Assembly: GCF_042214795.1 (NCBI RefSeq)
Contig: NZ_CP090177.1
Coordinates: 1,798,001-1,862,000, forward strand
Source of the DNA: Arcobacter iocasae
GTDB taxonomy: Bacteria > Campylobacterota > Campylobacteria > Campylobacterales > Arcobacteraceae
Direction: 5' to 3'
Length of the DNA: 64,000 nucleotides
This document shows, in pieces, positions 41,851 through 50,246 of the stretch (within the stretch, counting starts at the first letter, position 1; the number at the start of each line of letters is the position of its first letter). Under the pieces are notes generated by a model that saw only the letters and a list, made by a program, of their open reading frames with translations, was not told the origin of the DNA and made no database searches. Both the position numbers and the translations under genes were made by a program.

Positions 41851-42450
41851 ATGAACTACCCAGAATTTTTTGACAAAATTCCCAAAATAAAATTAAAAGA
41901 CAATCTTTCTAGTTTCTTAGGTGCCTTTACAGATGGCGAGGTTGTTTTCTCATATAAAGATATCGTAAAAAGTGCAGGGCACTCTTGTCCTACTGTTTTA
42001 GGTGCATATCTTATGACTTTTAAAGCTTTAAAAGAGTTATATCCTAATGAAATACCAATTCGTGGTGAGATAAAAATAGAGTTTTCTACAAAACAAAATG
42101 ATGGTGTTACAGGTGTAATTTCAAACATAATGTCAAATATTACAGGTGCTACAGCTGATACTGGATTTAAAGGTTTAGCTGGAAGTTTTGATAGAAGACA
42201 TTTAATGTTTTTTGAAAAGGACATCACATCAAATGCAAGATTTACAAGAGTTGACACTCAAAATAGTGTAGATGTTTTTTACGATGTAAGTTCTATAAAA
42301 ATGAGTGAAGAACTTCAAATTTTGATGCAAAAATCTATTGCAAAAAAAGCAAGTGAAGATGAGCAAAAAGAGTTTGGAGAACTTTGGCAAAAAAGAGTTA
42401 AAGAGATATCTAATAAAGTTGATGAGGTGATAAGCATAGTTAAACTTTAG
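41851..42450 (+). CDS. FmdE-family protein
   Basis: A 199-residue protein with the FmdE signature SAGHSCPTVLGAYLMTF (about 41-57), where His44 and Cys46 are candidate metal ligands. FmdE was first seen in the molybdenum formylmethanofuran dehydrogenase operon of methanogens; members in other bacteria have no settled function. The remaining sequence, including GATADTGFKGLAGSFDRRH, shows no other domain. A strong AAAAGGA precedes the ATG. A 3' relic of a second copy lies at 43239-43274. Confidence 0.78.
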   Translation: MNYPEFFDKIPKIKLKDNLSSFLGAFTDGEVVFSYKDIVKSAGHSCPTVLGAYLMTFKALKELYPNEIPIRGEIKIEFSTKQNDGVTGVISNIMSNITGATADTGFKGLAGSFDRRHLMFFEKDITSNARFTRVDTQNSVDVFYDVSSIKMSEELQILMQKSIAKKASEDEQKEFGELWQKRVKEISNKVDEVISIVKL

Positions 42451-42466
42451 GTTTGACTATACTTAT
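42430..42466 (+). terminator. Long hairpin overlapping the FmdE gene stop
   Basis: 16-bp arms ATAAGCATAGTTAAAC / GTTTGACTATACTTAT with two wobble-type mismatches and a 5-base loop. The stop codon lies in the loop and the last codons in the left arm. The same hairpin recurs after the relic copy. Confidence 0.6.
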
Positions 42467-42523
42467 GTGGTTTTAAAGTCCTATTAGGTTTCTTATAACT
42501 TCCATTTTAGCTTGAGCAATTCT

Positions 42524-42620
42524 CCTCGTTCCCAATCTTCAGATTGGGAATGCATACTTAGATAAATACAACTCAAAACAACTATTTACATGTGAATTTC
42601 AAAGCTAGAGCTTTGGAACT
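42524..42620. repeat. Left ~97-bp palindrome-containing repeat (R1)
   Basis: Starts CCTCGTTCCCAATC and ends TTTGGAACT. It contains a hairpin (TTCCCAATCT / AGATTGGGAA) at one end and another (CAAAGCT / AGCTTTG) at the other. About nine in ten bases match R2 at 43137-43235 in the same orientation. The pattern resembles short non-autonomous REP- or MITE-type elements. A GC-richer patch (GGTGGCGACTGACCCC) follows its inner edge. Confidence 0.8.
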
Positions 42621-42646
42621 GCTAAGGTGGCGACTGACCCCGATGT

Positions 42647-42976
42647 TTATTCCTGGCATAGTTGCATAAAATAAAATATCCCCATTATAAATATTAATAT
42701 GGAAAATGGCAAAAAAATAAAATATCCAAAGTAATATACATACTTCATATGTCTATCTTTATTATAATTGTTTTTTTTGCTTTTTATCAAATTCTTAATT
42801 ATTAAAATAATTAAACTAAGTGGTAAAATTATACCTCCCAAAAATTGTCTAATATAAGTTATTATAGTATCATCAACTAAAAATATTTTTCCAATTATAC
42901 TGACAATTATACTTAATATTAAAATAATAAAAGGAATGCATATTATTCCATAATCATTGAATATTTTTTTTACCAT
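42647..42976 (-). CDS. Small membrane protein, possible immunity protein
   Basis: A 109-residue protein with three hydrophobic helices (about 10-32, 44-62, 82-104) separated by short charged loops. I do not recognise the family. Its ATG lies inside the last codons of the upstream reading frame (AAATGGTAA), the overlap typical of toxin-immunity or other coupled pairs. It lies inside the cassette bounded by repeats R1 and R2. Immunity function is inferred from context only. Confidence 0.5.
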   Translation of the reverse strand: MVKKIFNDYGIICIPFIILILSIIVSIIGKIFLVDDTIITYIRQFLGGIILPLSLIILIIKNLIKSKKNNYNKDRHMKYVYYFGYFIFLPFSILIFIMGIFYFMQLCQE

Positions 42977-43136
42977 TTATATCCTACACACATTTCTAAT
43001 CCTGCAGATACTCTGTTCCAAAGGAACCATCTATGGCTCCATTATTATAATCATAATGGCTAGATAAACCACCAGATAATGTTCCTCCTCCCACATCAGC
43101 ACCTAAACCAAATAGAGCAAAAGCAGAACTACTTTC
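42970..43136 (-). pseudogene. C-terminal relic of a secreted/toxin-like protein
   Basis: From the inner edge of R2 a frame reads SSSAFALFGLGADVGGG, then TLSGGLSSHYDYNNG, then AIDGSF. A frameshift near 43015-43030 leads to NRVSAGLEMCVGYKW and a stop at 42970-42972. Glycine-rich, beta-type sequence of this sort is seen at the ends of large secreted proteins. The upstream part is missing, replaced by repeat R2, whose translation accounts for the first residues of the open frame (FPIWRLGTRE). I cannot name the parent family. Confidence 0.5.
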
Positions 43137-43235
43137 CCTCGTTCCCAATCTCCAGATTGGGAATGCATACTTAGATAAACACACAACTCAAAACAACTAC
43201 TTACATATGAATTTCAAAGCTGGAGTTTTGGAACT
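43137..43235. repeat. Right ~99-bp palindrome-containing repeat (R2)
   Basis: Direct copy of R1: starts CCTCGTTCCCAATC, keeps TTGGGAATGCATACTTAG, and ends TTTTGGAACT. The terminal hairpins are TTCCCAATCT / AGATTGGGAA and a weaker CAAAGCT / AGTTTTG. It truncates the toxin-like frame on its left and abuts the FmdE relic on its right. Confidence 0.8.
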
Positions 43236-43238
43236 ATA

Positions 43239-43274
43239 AAGCTTGACGAAGTAGTAAGTGTAGTTAAACTTTAA
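43239..43274 (+). pseudogene. 3' end of a second FmdE-family gene
   Basis: Twelve codons read KLDEVVSVVKL-stop, against KVDEVISIVKL-stop at the end of the intact gene at 41851-42450. The differences are mostly at third positions, the pattern of coding divergence, so this is the tail of a real former gene rather than a recent copy. The following hairpin (43255-43289) is also shared. Everything upstream is lost at the edge of R2. Confidence 0.65.
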
Positions 43275-43289
43275 GTTTATCTACACTTA
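43255..43289. terminator. Hairpin after the FmdE relic
   Basis: 15-bp arms TAAGTGTAGTTAAAC / GTTTATCTACACTTA with one mismatch and a 5-base loop. It matches the hairpin at 42430-42466 and lies nine bases past the convergent trpS stop. Confidence 0.5.
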
Positions 43290-43297
43290 TTAAAAAA

Positions 43298-44260
43298 TTA
43301 TAGTCCTACTATATTTCTAATAACTTCCATTTTTTTATTTGCTATTTTTCTAGCTTTTTGTGCTCCATGTGCAAGTATTTCATGAACTTCTTTAGGATTA
43401 TTTAAGAGTTCTTCTCTTCTTGCTGCATATGGTGCAAAATGCTCATTGATTTTGTCTAAGAGTGTCATTTTAAAGTGACCATAGCCTTCACCTGGAGTTG
43501 CGTATCTTTGTTGTAATTCATTTAACTCATCTTGGCTCATAAATAGTTCACAAAGTTTATAAATATTACAAGTAGTATAATCTTTTGCTTCATGTAACTC
43601 TTTTGAGTCTGTTACTATTCCCATTACTTGTTTTTTGATTGTTTTTGCATTTCCAAACATATCAATTGTATTTCCATAAGATTTTGACATTTTTGCACCA
43701 TCAGTTCCCGGAACTGTTGCAACAACTTCATCAACTTTTGCTTCTGGTAATACTAAAATATCAGTTTTATAGTGGTTATTAAAGCTATTTGCAATATCTC
43801 TTGTCATCTCCACATGTTGAATTTGATCTTTTCCAACAGGCACAATATTTGAGTCATATAATAAAATATCTGCAGCCATTAGTACAGGATATGAAAAAAG
43901 TCCATGGTTTGTTTGAAAACCACGAGCTACTTTATCTTTATAAGAATGTGCTCGTTCAAGTAAACCCATAGAGGTATGATTTGATAAAAGCCAGTATAAC
44001 TCTAGTACCTCTTTTACATGATGTTGTACCCAAAAAGTTGATTTTTCTGGATCCATTCCAAGTGCTAAAAAGTTTACTGCTACTTCAAAGATATTTTTTT
44101 CTAAAAGCTCTTTTTCTTTTACAGTTGTCAATGCATGATATGAAGCAATAAAGGCAAAAAGTTCACCATCATCTTGTGATTCAATCATTTTTTTAATCAT
44201 TCCAAAGTAGTTACCTATATGAATAATTCCTGAGGGTTGTATTCCTGAAAGTATTCTCAA
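43298..44260 (-). CDS. trpS: Tryptophan--tRNA ligase
   Basis: Class I synthetase that charges tRNA-Trp. HIGH-type motif is HIGN (14-17) and the KMSKS loop is intact (190-194, AKMSKSYGNTID). The 320 residues are full length. The start is TTG with AAGGA seven bases upstream. It lies downstream of the TAXI gene on the same strand. Confidence 0.97.
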   Translation of the reverse strand: MRILSGIQPSGIIHIGNYFGMIKKMIESQDDGELFAFIASYHALTTVKEKELLEKNIFEVAVNFLALGMDPEKSTFWVQHHVKEVLELYWLLSNHTSMGLLERAHSYKDKVARGFQTNHGLFSYPVLMAADILLYDSNIVPVGKDQIQHVEMTRDIANSFNNHYKTDILVLPEAKVDEVVATVPGTDGAKMSKSYGNTIDMFGNAKTIKKQVMGIVTDSKELHEAKDYTTCNIYKLCELFMSQDELNELQQRYATPGEGYGHFKMTLLDKINEHFAPYAARREELLNNPKEVHEILAHGAQKARKIANKKMEVIRNIVGL

Positions 44261-44294
44261 ATCTTAGTCCTTATAAAAAATTTCAGAATTATAC

Positions 44295-45587
44295 CTAATT
44301 GTTGATTTGTGTTAGATTTAGTCTTTCTTTGATTTTATTTTGGATTAATTCTAAATGGACCATTAAATTATAATATTCACCCATAAAAGATAAGGGAACT
44401 TTTGTCTCTTTTTGTATCTCAATATTTAAATCATCAAGTTCTTTATTAAATCTTTCTAATTCTTCATTATTTGCTGTAGCTATTTTTTTGTCAGTTCTAT
44501 TTAATATCTTATACCATCTATATATTTTTGAACGCATACTCCATTGGTATAAAGGAAAAATACCTTTAAAAAGTGGGAACATTAAAGTTAATAATGGAAT
44601 TAAAAGAAGCTTTAATCTATCAATATTAGATGCAATCCAATATGGAAAAATCTTTTCTAACCAAGTATCTCCATTAGTAAAGTATTGTTTTGCCTCTCTG
44701 TTTATTTCAAGGTTTGTATTTAATAAATTTGGAAATTGATTCTCTTGTGCAAATAAAGACTCTTTTGAATGTATTAGCTTAACTTGTTTTAAAAAGAGTC
44801 GAGTCAGTTCTGCTGGAACATTTTTATTAACTAATAAACTAGCACTGGTAGATAATAAGTTTATATTTTCTTCTGGAATATTTTTATATAAATCAAGTGT
44901 CCCTTCATAAAGAGTTAAAGCTGCCAAAAATCCATACTTTTGTCCATAAGCTTTTGCTCTTTTTATACTTAATACATTTATTTTTGGATCTTCAAGTAAC
45001 TCTTTTACTACAGGTGATTTATGGGAAGTTACCATAAACATAGCATCAATTTTACCCTCAAGAAGCATTTTCTTTGAAGTTTGTGTGTCAAGAGCTAAAA
45101 TAGTGCTATTACTATTGTCTATTCCATTATCTTTTAAAAGCTTCATTGATAAATCTTTTGTGCCACTACCATCTTCACCAATTGATATTTTTTTAGTGAT
45201 TAGTTGAATGAGATAATCAATTTTGTATTGGTCGTTTTTATAAAATATCCATAAAGGTTCATAATAAATATTTCCCAAAAACTCTATATTTGAGTCAGGA
45301 GCTTGTATTATTCCATTTTGTGCAAAGGCAATATCTGCTTTTCCCTCTTTTATAAGTTTTATATTATCAACTGAACCTTTTGTAGTAAGTAAAGTTACAT
45401 CTATTTTATTCTCTTCTAAAAGCTTCTTATATTCAGTTGCTATTTTATAATAATTGCCATCTTTTAAACCAGTTGCAATAACCAGTTTTTTAATAGGAGC
45501 TGGTTGAATAAACTTTGATGTTATAGCAAACATAGCAATAATAACAATCAAAATGGGAATAGATATTTTCAAAAAACTGTATTTCAT
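44295..45587 (-). CDS. TAXI-family solute-binding protein with C-terminal membrane segment
   Basis: A 430-residue protein of the TAXI (TRAP-associated extracytoplasmic immunogenic) family. An N-terminal anchor (about 5-22) leads to a periplasmic binding domain (VIATGLKDGNYYKIATEY, GKADIAFAQNG, SIGEDGSGTKDL). A hydrophobic segment near 315-335 is followed by a ~95-residue, Lys/Glu-rich tail that should be cytoplasmic. No TRAP permease gene is nearby. I start it at the ATG at 45587; a GTG three codons upstream is possible. Ligand unknown. Confidence 0.8.
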   Translation of the reverse strand: MKYSFLKISIPILIVIIAMFAITSKFIQPAPIKKLVIATGLKDGNYYKIATEYKKLLEENKIDVTLLTTKGSVDNIKLIKEGKADIAFAQNGIIQAPDSNIEFLGNIYYEPLWIFYKNDQYKIDYLIQLITKKISIGEDGSGTKDLSMKLLKDNGIDNSNSTILALDTQTSKKMLLEGKIDAMFMVTSHKSPVVKELLEDPKINVLSIKRAKAYGQKYGFLAALTLYEGTLDLYKNIPEENINLLSTSASLLVNKNVPAELTRLFLKQVKLIHSKESLFAQENQFPNLLNTNLEINREAKQYFTNGDTWLEKIFPYWIASNIDRLKLLLIPLLTLMFPLFKGIFPLYQWSMRSKIYRWYKILNRTDKKIATANNEELERFNKELDDLNIEIQKETKVPLSFMGEYYNLMVHLELIQNKIKERLNLTQINN

Positions 45588-45673
45588 AATAATCACTTTT
45601 ATTTTGTATTAAATACTTTATAATAAAACAAATTATAGCTAACTAAATGAAATATAAAAGATAGAAATAGCTT

Positions 45674-46171
45674 CTATCTTTTGTTTTGAAGTTCTTTTAT
45701 TAATTTATTAGTATTTTTTATACTTACAAATATTGTTGCAAAGAGTAATAAGAAAGCAATAAATATAGATACTGTTATTGCTTTACTTGTAGAGAGTTGA
45801 GTATCAAGTCTGCTCTTTTGTTTCTTTTCTTTTTTCTTTTCTTTTTTTTGTTCTTGAAATCCTTCTTTTGGAGGAATTCCTTCTTTAATTGTTAAATCAT
45901 TATCCCCTTCATCAAGAATTATTAAATAAGCAAATTTAGGAATATCAACTATTAATTTGTTATCAGTAGGAAGTCTTTTTTCATAAAGTATTTCTTTTGT
46001 TTTTTTATCTTCTAATCTAAGTAATACTCCAGCGGCACTTTCCCCTGTATTAAACAATGCTGTTATTGTCATTGTATTATCTTTATTGTCTTTTATTGTT
46101 ATATCTAATTCATGGGCATAAAGATTTATGCCTAGAAGAATAAGTATAATTATTTTTAAACATATTTTCAT
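45674..46171 (-). CDS. Membrane-anchored periplasmic protein of the siderophore operon
   Basis: A 165-residue protein with a signal peptide (about 1-18, ending NLYAHELD), a small beta-type periplasmic domain (20-100), a charged linker made almost only of Lys, Glu and Gln (about 107-122), and a C-terminal helix (about 134-152). Residues 42-99 align by eye with the small secreted protein encoded in the feo operon at 54590-54892. The ATG overlaps the end of the PepSY gene. It probably works with the PepSY protein; carboxypeptidase-like or metal-binding roles are guesses. Confidence 0.75.
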   Translation of the reverse strand: MKICLKIIILILLGINLYAHELDITIKDNKDNTMTITALFNTGESAAGVLLRLEDKKTKEILYEKRLPTDNKLIVDIPKFAYLIILDEGDNDLTIKEGIPPKEGFQEQKKEKKKEKKQKSRLDTQLSTSKAITVSIFIAFLLLFATIFVSIKNTNKLIKELQNKR

Positions 46172-47742
46172 TTGTTAACCTTTTTTTTTAGTGTCCAAAA
46201 TTGTTTTGCTTCATCTCTATTTTTAGGTAGTTTTTCTGCAACATAAATTAAACTTGCACCAAATAAAAATAAGCTTATATCTACTGCAAGTATATTTTTC
46301 AGACTAAATAGTTCTGATATTGTAATATTTAAAAAAGCTATATGAAGGATTACTGATAGTATAAATAAAAATCCTCCAATAAAAAAGAAGTTTTTAGCTG
46401 CTTCATAAGAATTTATTTTGTAAAAAGACCAAAAGAGAGTAAATAACCATACATTATAAAAAATCCCTTTTTGCCATAATACTCTATCTTGTAAATCAAA
46501 AGGAAAAATCCATTGCAAAACAAACAACATCCCTGTAGCTGGAATAACTCCTACCATACTAGCAAGAGAGAATTTTCCTATCCAATGATAAAATACAATT
46601 TTATTTTGAAACTTTTTTGCTTTTTTCTCAAGAAATAACATTGTTCCAAACCCAATTGCTATAGCACATAAAGCCATTAATAAGGCCATAATAATTCTAG
46701 AAAATATATCAATACCAAATAAAAAGTGTAAGAAAAATAATCCTTCAGCAACAAATACTGGCCACTGTTTATCCATTACTTTTTGATTATTTATTAAATC
46801 ACCTGTAACGGCATTTAGTATAATTGTAGGCTTATTAAAAGTACCTCCATTAAAAAATGGCTTATATGGGTTATATCCTATGATTTCAACTTGTGCCTTT
46901 TTATCATTCCAGTTGATTAATTTTATTTGTTTGAAAATAAGTTGAGGATTTGTCTTTTCTGCTTTTATTAATAAATCACTAAGCTTTTTCATTGGTGCTT
47001 TTTCATTTGATTTCTTTGGTGGTTTATTTTGTGCAAATAATACTTTCCCTACAACTGCATCAATACTTTTTGCTTCACCTTTTGTAAGCAATTGTGACAT
47101 TGGGCCAGCAGTGATTAATCCTATGTTCATAACTGCACCAGTAGTGGTAATCAAGGTTAAGGGTAAAAATATCCATGAGAAAATCTTCACATGAATTTTT
47201 GAAAATAAAGCTTGTTGATTTTGACCTTTATTTTTAAATTTTACGATAATAATCAAAATAACTCCTGTGATTATTAATACAAGCGTTCCAACTGCTACAA
47301 ATCCTAAAAAGATCATTCCAATAGTTTTTAAGGGCCATCCATAATGTAATTGATTTAAAAAATCAGCAAGATTAGATTCTTCTTTTGTTTCATTGTTTAT
47401 TTCTTTATTAGTATGAGGATTAAAGGCATGTTCTTTTGCAAATCTATGAGTTATAGTAACTGCTGGATCACCCATATTTCCAGGTAGATTAATAAGTATA
47501 TTATCTTTTGGGAAGTCTGGATTCTCCAAAACTTTATTTATCATAGAATTATAATCAATTTTTCTAATATCAATTTTTTCTATAAGTCTTGATGGTTTTT
47601 CCCATGTTTTTATATATGGTAATAGTATTGTAAAAACTCCAAAAAAAATAGAAATGTACATAAAAGAAGAAAAAAGTATTCCTATTGCTATGTGCATCCT
47701 AAAAAGTCTTTGTTTAAACAGTTTTGCTTTTGTTTCTTTCAT
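46168..47742 (-). CDS. PepSY-domain inner membrane protein (putative ferric-siderophore reductase)
   Basis: A 524-residue protein with four core helices in the PepSY-TM arrangement (about 17-39, 139-168, 187-213, 338-365) plus further C-terminal helices. Conserved His occur in LHYGW (about 130) and HFLFGIDIF (about 337). Members such as FoxB/PiuB beside siderophore receptors are thought to reduce iron from siderophores at the inner membrane. It is next to a TonB-dependent receptor here, which fits. A second, related protein runs off the right end of the window. Confidence 0.82.
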   Translation of the reverse strand: MKETKAKLFKQRLFRMHIAIGILFSSFMYISIFFGVFTILLPYIKTWEKPSRLIEKIDIRKIDYNSMINKVLENPDFPKDNILINLPGNMGDPAVTITHRFAKEHAFNPHTNKEINNETKEESNLADFLNQLHYGWPLKTIGMIFLGFVAVGTLVLIITGVILIIIVKFKNKGQNQQALFSKIHVKIFSWIFLPLTLITTTGAVMNIGLITAGPMSQLLTKGEAKSIDAVVGKVLFAQNKPPKKSNEKAPMKKLSDLLIKAEKTNPQLIFKQIKLINWNDKKAQVEIIGYNPYKPFFNGGTFNKPTIILNAVTGDLINNQKVMDKQWPVFVAEGLFFLHFLFGIDIFSRIIMALLMALCAIAIGFGTMLFLEKKAKKFQNKIVFYHWIGKFSLASMVGVIPATGMLFVLQWIFPFDLQDRVLWQKGIFYNVWLFTLFWSFYKINSYEAAKNFFFIGGFLFILSVILHIAFLNITISELFSLKNILAVDISLFLFGASLIYVAEKLPKNRDEAKQFWTLKKKVNK

Positions 47743-47751
47743 TTATAACCT

Positions 47752-48054
47752 TTAATAAAAAATATAAAGTGCAAGTGAAAATACGATTGTAGGAACTAAA
47801 AATCTAAGTAATGCACTTAATTTTGTAAAGGATAATGCAATATATACTGTTGCTATTGCCCAAGCAAAAGTATTTAGCATTATAGATATAATTGCAGACT
47901 TTTGTACTTCAATTGGAATTAAAAAAGCTAGTAGGGTCATACCTAAGTAAGCCACAACTAAACCTCCAAAGATGGAGGTTATTGTTCTAAATATTCCTAT
48001 TCTTTTGCCACTTTTTTCTGGTGTTGATAAATATTTATATAATTTTTGTATCAT
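47752..48054 (-). CDS. Small membrane protein, DUF3649-like
   Basis: A 100-residue protein with three helices (about 22-46, 52-74, 80-100) and a basic N-terminus. FRTITSIFGGLVVAYLGMTLLAF recalls the DUF3649 family, which occurs next to PepSY proteins and siderophore receptors, though its function is unknown. It lies between the receptor and the PepSY gene with about ten-base gaps, so one operon is certain. Confidence 0.72.
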   Translation of the reverse strand: MIQKLYKYLSTPEKSGKRIGIFRTITSIFGGLVVAYLGMTLLAFLIPIEVQKSAIISIMLNTFAWAIATVYIALSFTKLSALLRFLVPTIVFSLALYIFY

Positions 48055-48065
48055 TATTTCTTTCT

Positions 48066-50141
48066 TTAAAATTTATAACTTATAGTTGCAAGGAAAGTTC
48101 TTGGATCTCCTACATATACTCTGGTATCACTTGTCTTACCTGAAGCTGATCCATCAACATACTCTTCATCTGTTAAGTTTTGAATACTAATATTTGCTCT
48201 CCAGTTTCCTTTCTTATAACCAAGGGTTGCATTATAAATAATAGTAGAATCAAGTTTTATACTATTTGCATCATCTGCATATTTACTTCCTAAATATCTA
48301 GCTCCTGCACCAATATAAAAATTTGGTAAATCAAAAGTAGATAACTTATATGTTGTAAAAATATTTGCTGTATGTTTTGGAATATTTCTTAAGTTTTTAT
48401 CATCATTATTTTTTGTTTTTGTTTTAGTATATCCATAAGAAGCAATCATCGACCAGTTTGATGTAATATCTCCAGCTAAATCTAATTCAAATCCTTGGCT
48501 TTCTTGTTTTCCACTTGGAACTGACCATCCGCTAAGAGAAGGAGCATCTGGATCTGTTAATGCAATATTTTCTTTTTCTATTTTAAATATTGCAGCTGTT
48601 AAGTCTAATCTATCATCAAATAGTTTTTGTTTGATTCCAATTTCATATCCTTTCCCTGTTTCAGGGTCTAAAATATTTCCACTTTTATCTGTAGCACTAT
48701 TTGGTGTGAAAGATTCAGAGTAATTTGTATATAGGCTTGTTTTATCTGTAACATGATAAACTAATCCAAATGAAGGGCTAATTGCATCAGTTTTTTTGCC
48801 ATTTTTTGGTTTAGATTCACTATATCTTACTCCTGCATTAAATATTAAGTCATCCCTTAGTTTTATACTATCTTGTAAAAATGTTCCCCATGATTTTACA
48901 TATGAAGCTTCTCCTGACATATCCCGTGTGATAGGATATGAATCTACAGAATTTATGTGTTTCTCATAAACTGGATTTGCAAGATTTATATTATATGCCT
49001 GCATTGCAATATGTGAAGTTCCTTCTGAATAAGCCTTATTGTAATCAGCTCCAATGCTAATGTTATTTTTCATATCAAATATTTTAAATTCTTTGTTAAG
49101 TGTATATTGTAAGGCATGTTCTTTAAATTCACTTCTTTGATCAGCAGGGTATCTTGTGACTGTGTTTGTTGATTCATTGTAACGAAGAGGTAAATAAACA
49201 TTTCCATAATCTCTTACATGTGTGATATATTTATATTTAAAGTTAGAGTTCCAAGTATCATAAATAGTATCAAAATTAAATCCAATAACTTTTTGTGTTC
49301 TTTTATACTCTTCATTGGGATGCGATGCAACATTTTCTATAGGTGCTACAAGATCTCCCTTGCTATTAACATTACTTCCAAATCTTGTAGGAGTTGTTTC
49401 TTTAGTATATTCACTAAGAAAAGTAAAAGTGTTGTTATCATTTATATCATAAGCTAAACTAGGAGCAATAAATATTTTATTTGTGTTTGTATTACTATTT
49501 GTGTATCCCTCATCATATTCGTAAGAAGAAATAAGTCTAAAATATAATGATTTCTCTTCATTTAAACTACCTCCAATATCAACTTTAGGATTAAAAGAAG
49601 GATTATTATTCATCTGTAATTCAATATTTGCAATAGTCTCTTTTGAAGGTTTCTTTTTAACTAAGTTTACTATTCCACCTGGACTTGATTGTCCATATTG
49701 TAATGAATCTGGACCTTTTTGTACTTCTATTGATTCTAAATCAAAAACTTCTGGATTTGAGATTTTATTTGTAACTTTTAGGCCATCAATTAAAATAGGA
49801 ACTCCTGAAAATCCTCTCATAGAAATGTTAGTTGATTTTCCATCTGTATCACCAGTGTAAACAGTATTTGATGATAATTCTATAATGTCATCAATATTTT
49901 GAAGGCTTGCATCTTCAATCAATGTTTTATTAAAAACTTGGATAGATTTGGCAGTATCTTCTATATCTATACCTGTACGATTTAATTTTACTCTTTCTTC
50001 ACTTTGATAATTTGAAATGCTATTCTCTATAATATTAATTTCATCTAATGTTGTACTCTCTTGGGCAAGAAGTAGCTCACTTGTTAATAAAAGAGAAGAA
50101 AGACTTATTGATAAATTTCTTTTAAGAAATTCTTTTTTCAT
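48066..50141 (-). CDS. TonB-dependent siderophore receptor
   Basis: A 691-residue outer-membrane receptor. Signal peptide about 1-27, then a TonB-box-like TLDEINIIEN region. The plug (about 45-165) has SIQVFNKTLIEDASLQNIDD, RGFSGVPILIDGLKV and VEVQKGPDSLQYGQSSPGGIVN-type motifs of the FhuA/FoxA/FpvA class. The 22-strand barrel ends in the usual aromatic residue (SYKF). Hydroxamate-type ferrisiderophores are likely ligands, but which one is unknown. A good Fur box and a TATAAT lie upstream, and CCAGGAG precedes the ATG. Confidence 0.92.
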   Translation of the reverse strand: MKKEFLKRNLSISLSSLLLTSELLLAQESTTLDEINIIENSISNYQSEERVKLNRTGIDIEDTAKSIQVFNKTLIEDASLQNIDDIIELSSNTVYTGDTDGKSTNISMRGFSGVPILIDGLKVTNKISNPEVFDLESIEVQKGPDSLQYGQSSPGGIVNLVKKKPSKETIANIELQMNNNPSFNPKVDIGGSLNEEKSLYFRLISSYEYDEGYTNSNTNTNKIFIAPSLAYDINDNNTFTFLSEYTKETTPTRFGSNVNSKGDLVAPIENVASHPNEEYKRTQKVIGFNFDTIYDTWNSNFKYKYITHVRDYGNVYLPLRYNESTNTVTRYPADQRSEFKEHALQYTLNKEFKIFDMKNNISIGADYNKAYSEGTSHIAMQAYNINLANPVYEKHINSVDSYPITRDMSGEASYVKSWGTFLQDSIKLRDDLIFNAGVRYSESKPKNGKKTDAISPSFGLVYHVTDKTSLYTNYSESFTPNSATDKSGNILDPETGKGYEIGIKQKLFDDRLDLTAAIFKIEKENIALTDPDAPSLSGWSVPSGKQESQGFELDLAGDITSNWSMIASYGYTKTKTKNNDDKNLRNIPKHTANIFTTYKLSTFDLPNFYIGAGARYLGSKYADDANSIKLDSTIIYNATLGYKKGNWRANISIQNLTDEEYVDGSASGKTSDTRVYVGDPRTFLATISYKF

Positions 50142-50182
50142 ATAATACTCCTGGAATTTTTATCTAGGGATATTATATAAAT

Positions 50183-50197
50183 TGATACTAATTATCA
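50183..50197 (-). promoter_or_regulatory. Fur box upstream of the siderophore receptor
   Basis: TGATACTAATTATCA differs at one of 14 positions from the 7-1-7 Fur consensus (TGATAAT-N-ATTATCA). It lies about 40 bases before the receptor ATG, with a minus-strand TATAAT at about 50171-50176. Confidence 0.8.
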
Positions 50198-50246
50198 ATA
50201 TGTTAAAAGGCACTATGAGGAAAAGTTTATGGGATAAAGGGAAAAA

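Noticed and set aside
42996..43184. A 62-codon leftward ORF as an intact small gene
   Set aside because: Its first codons are only the translation of repeat R2 (FPIWRLGTRE) and the rest is the frameshifted relic; it has no independent start.
42524..43235. R1 and R2 as a CRISPR array or an intact insertion sequence
   Set aside because: There are only two copies, ~98 bp each, 516 bases apart, and no transposase or Cas gene.
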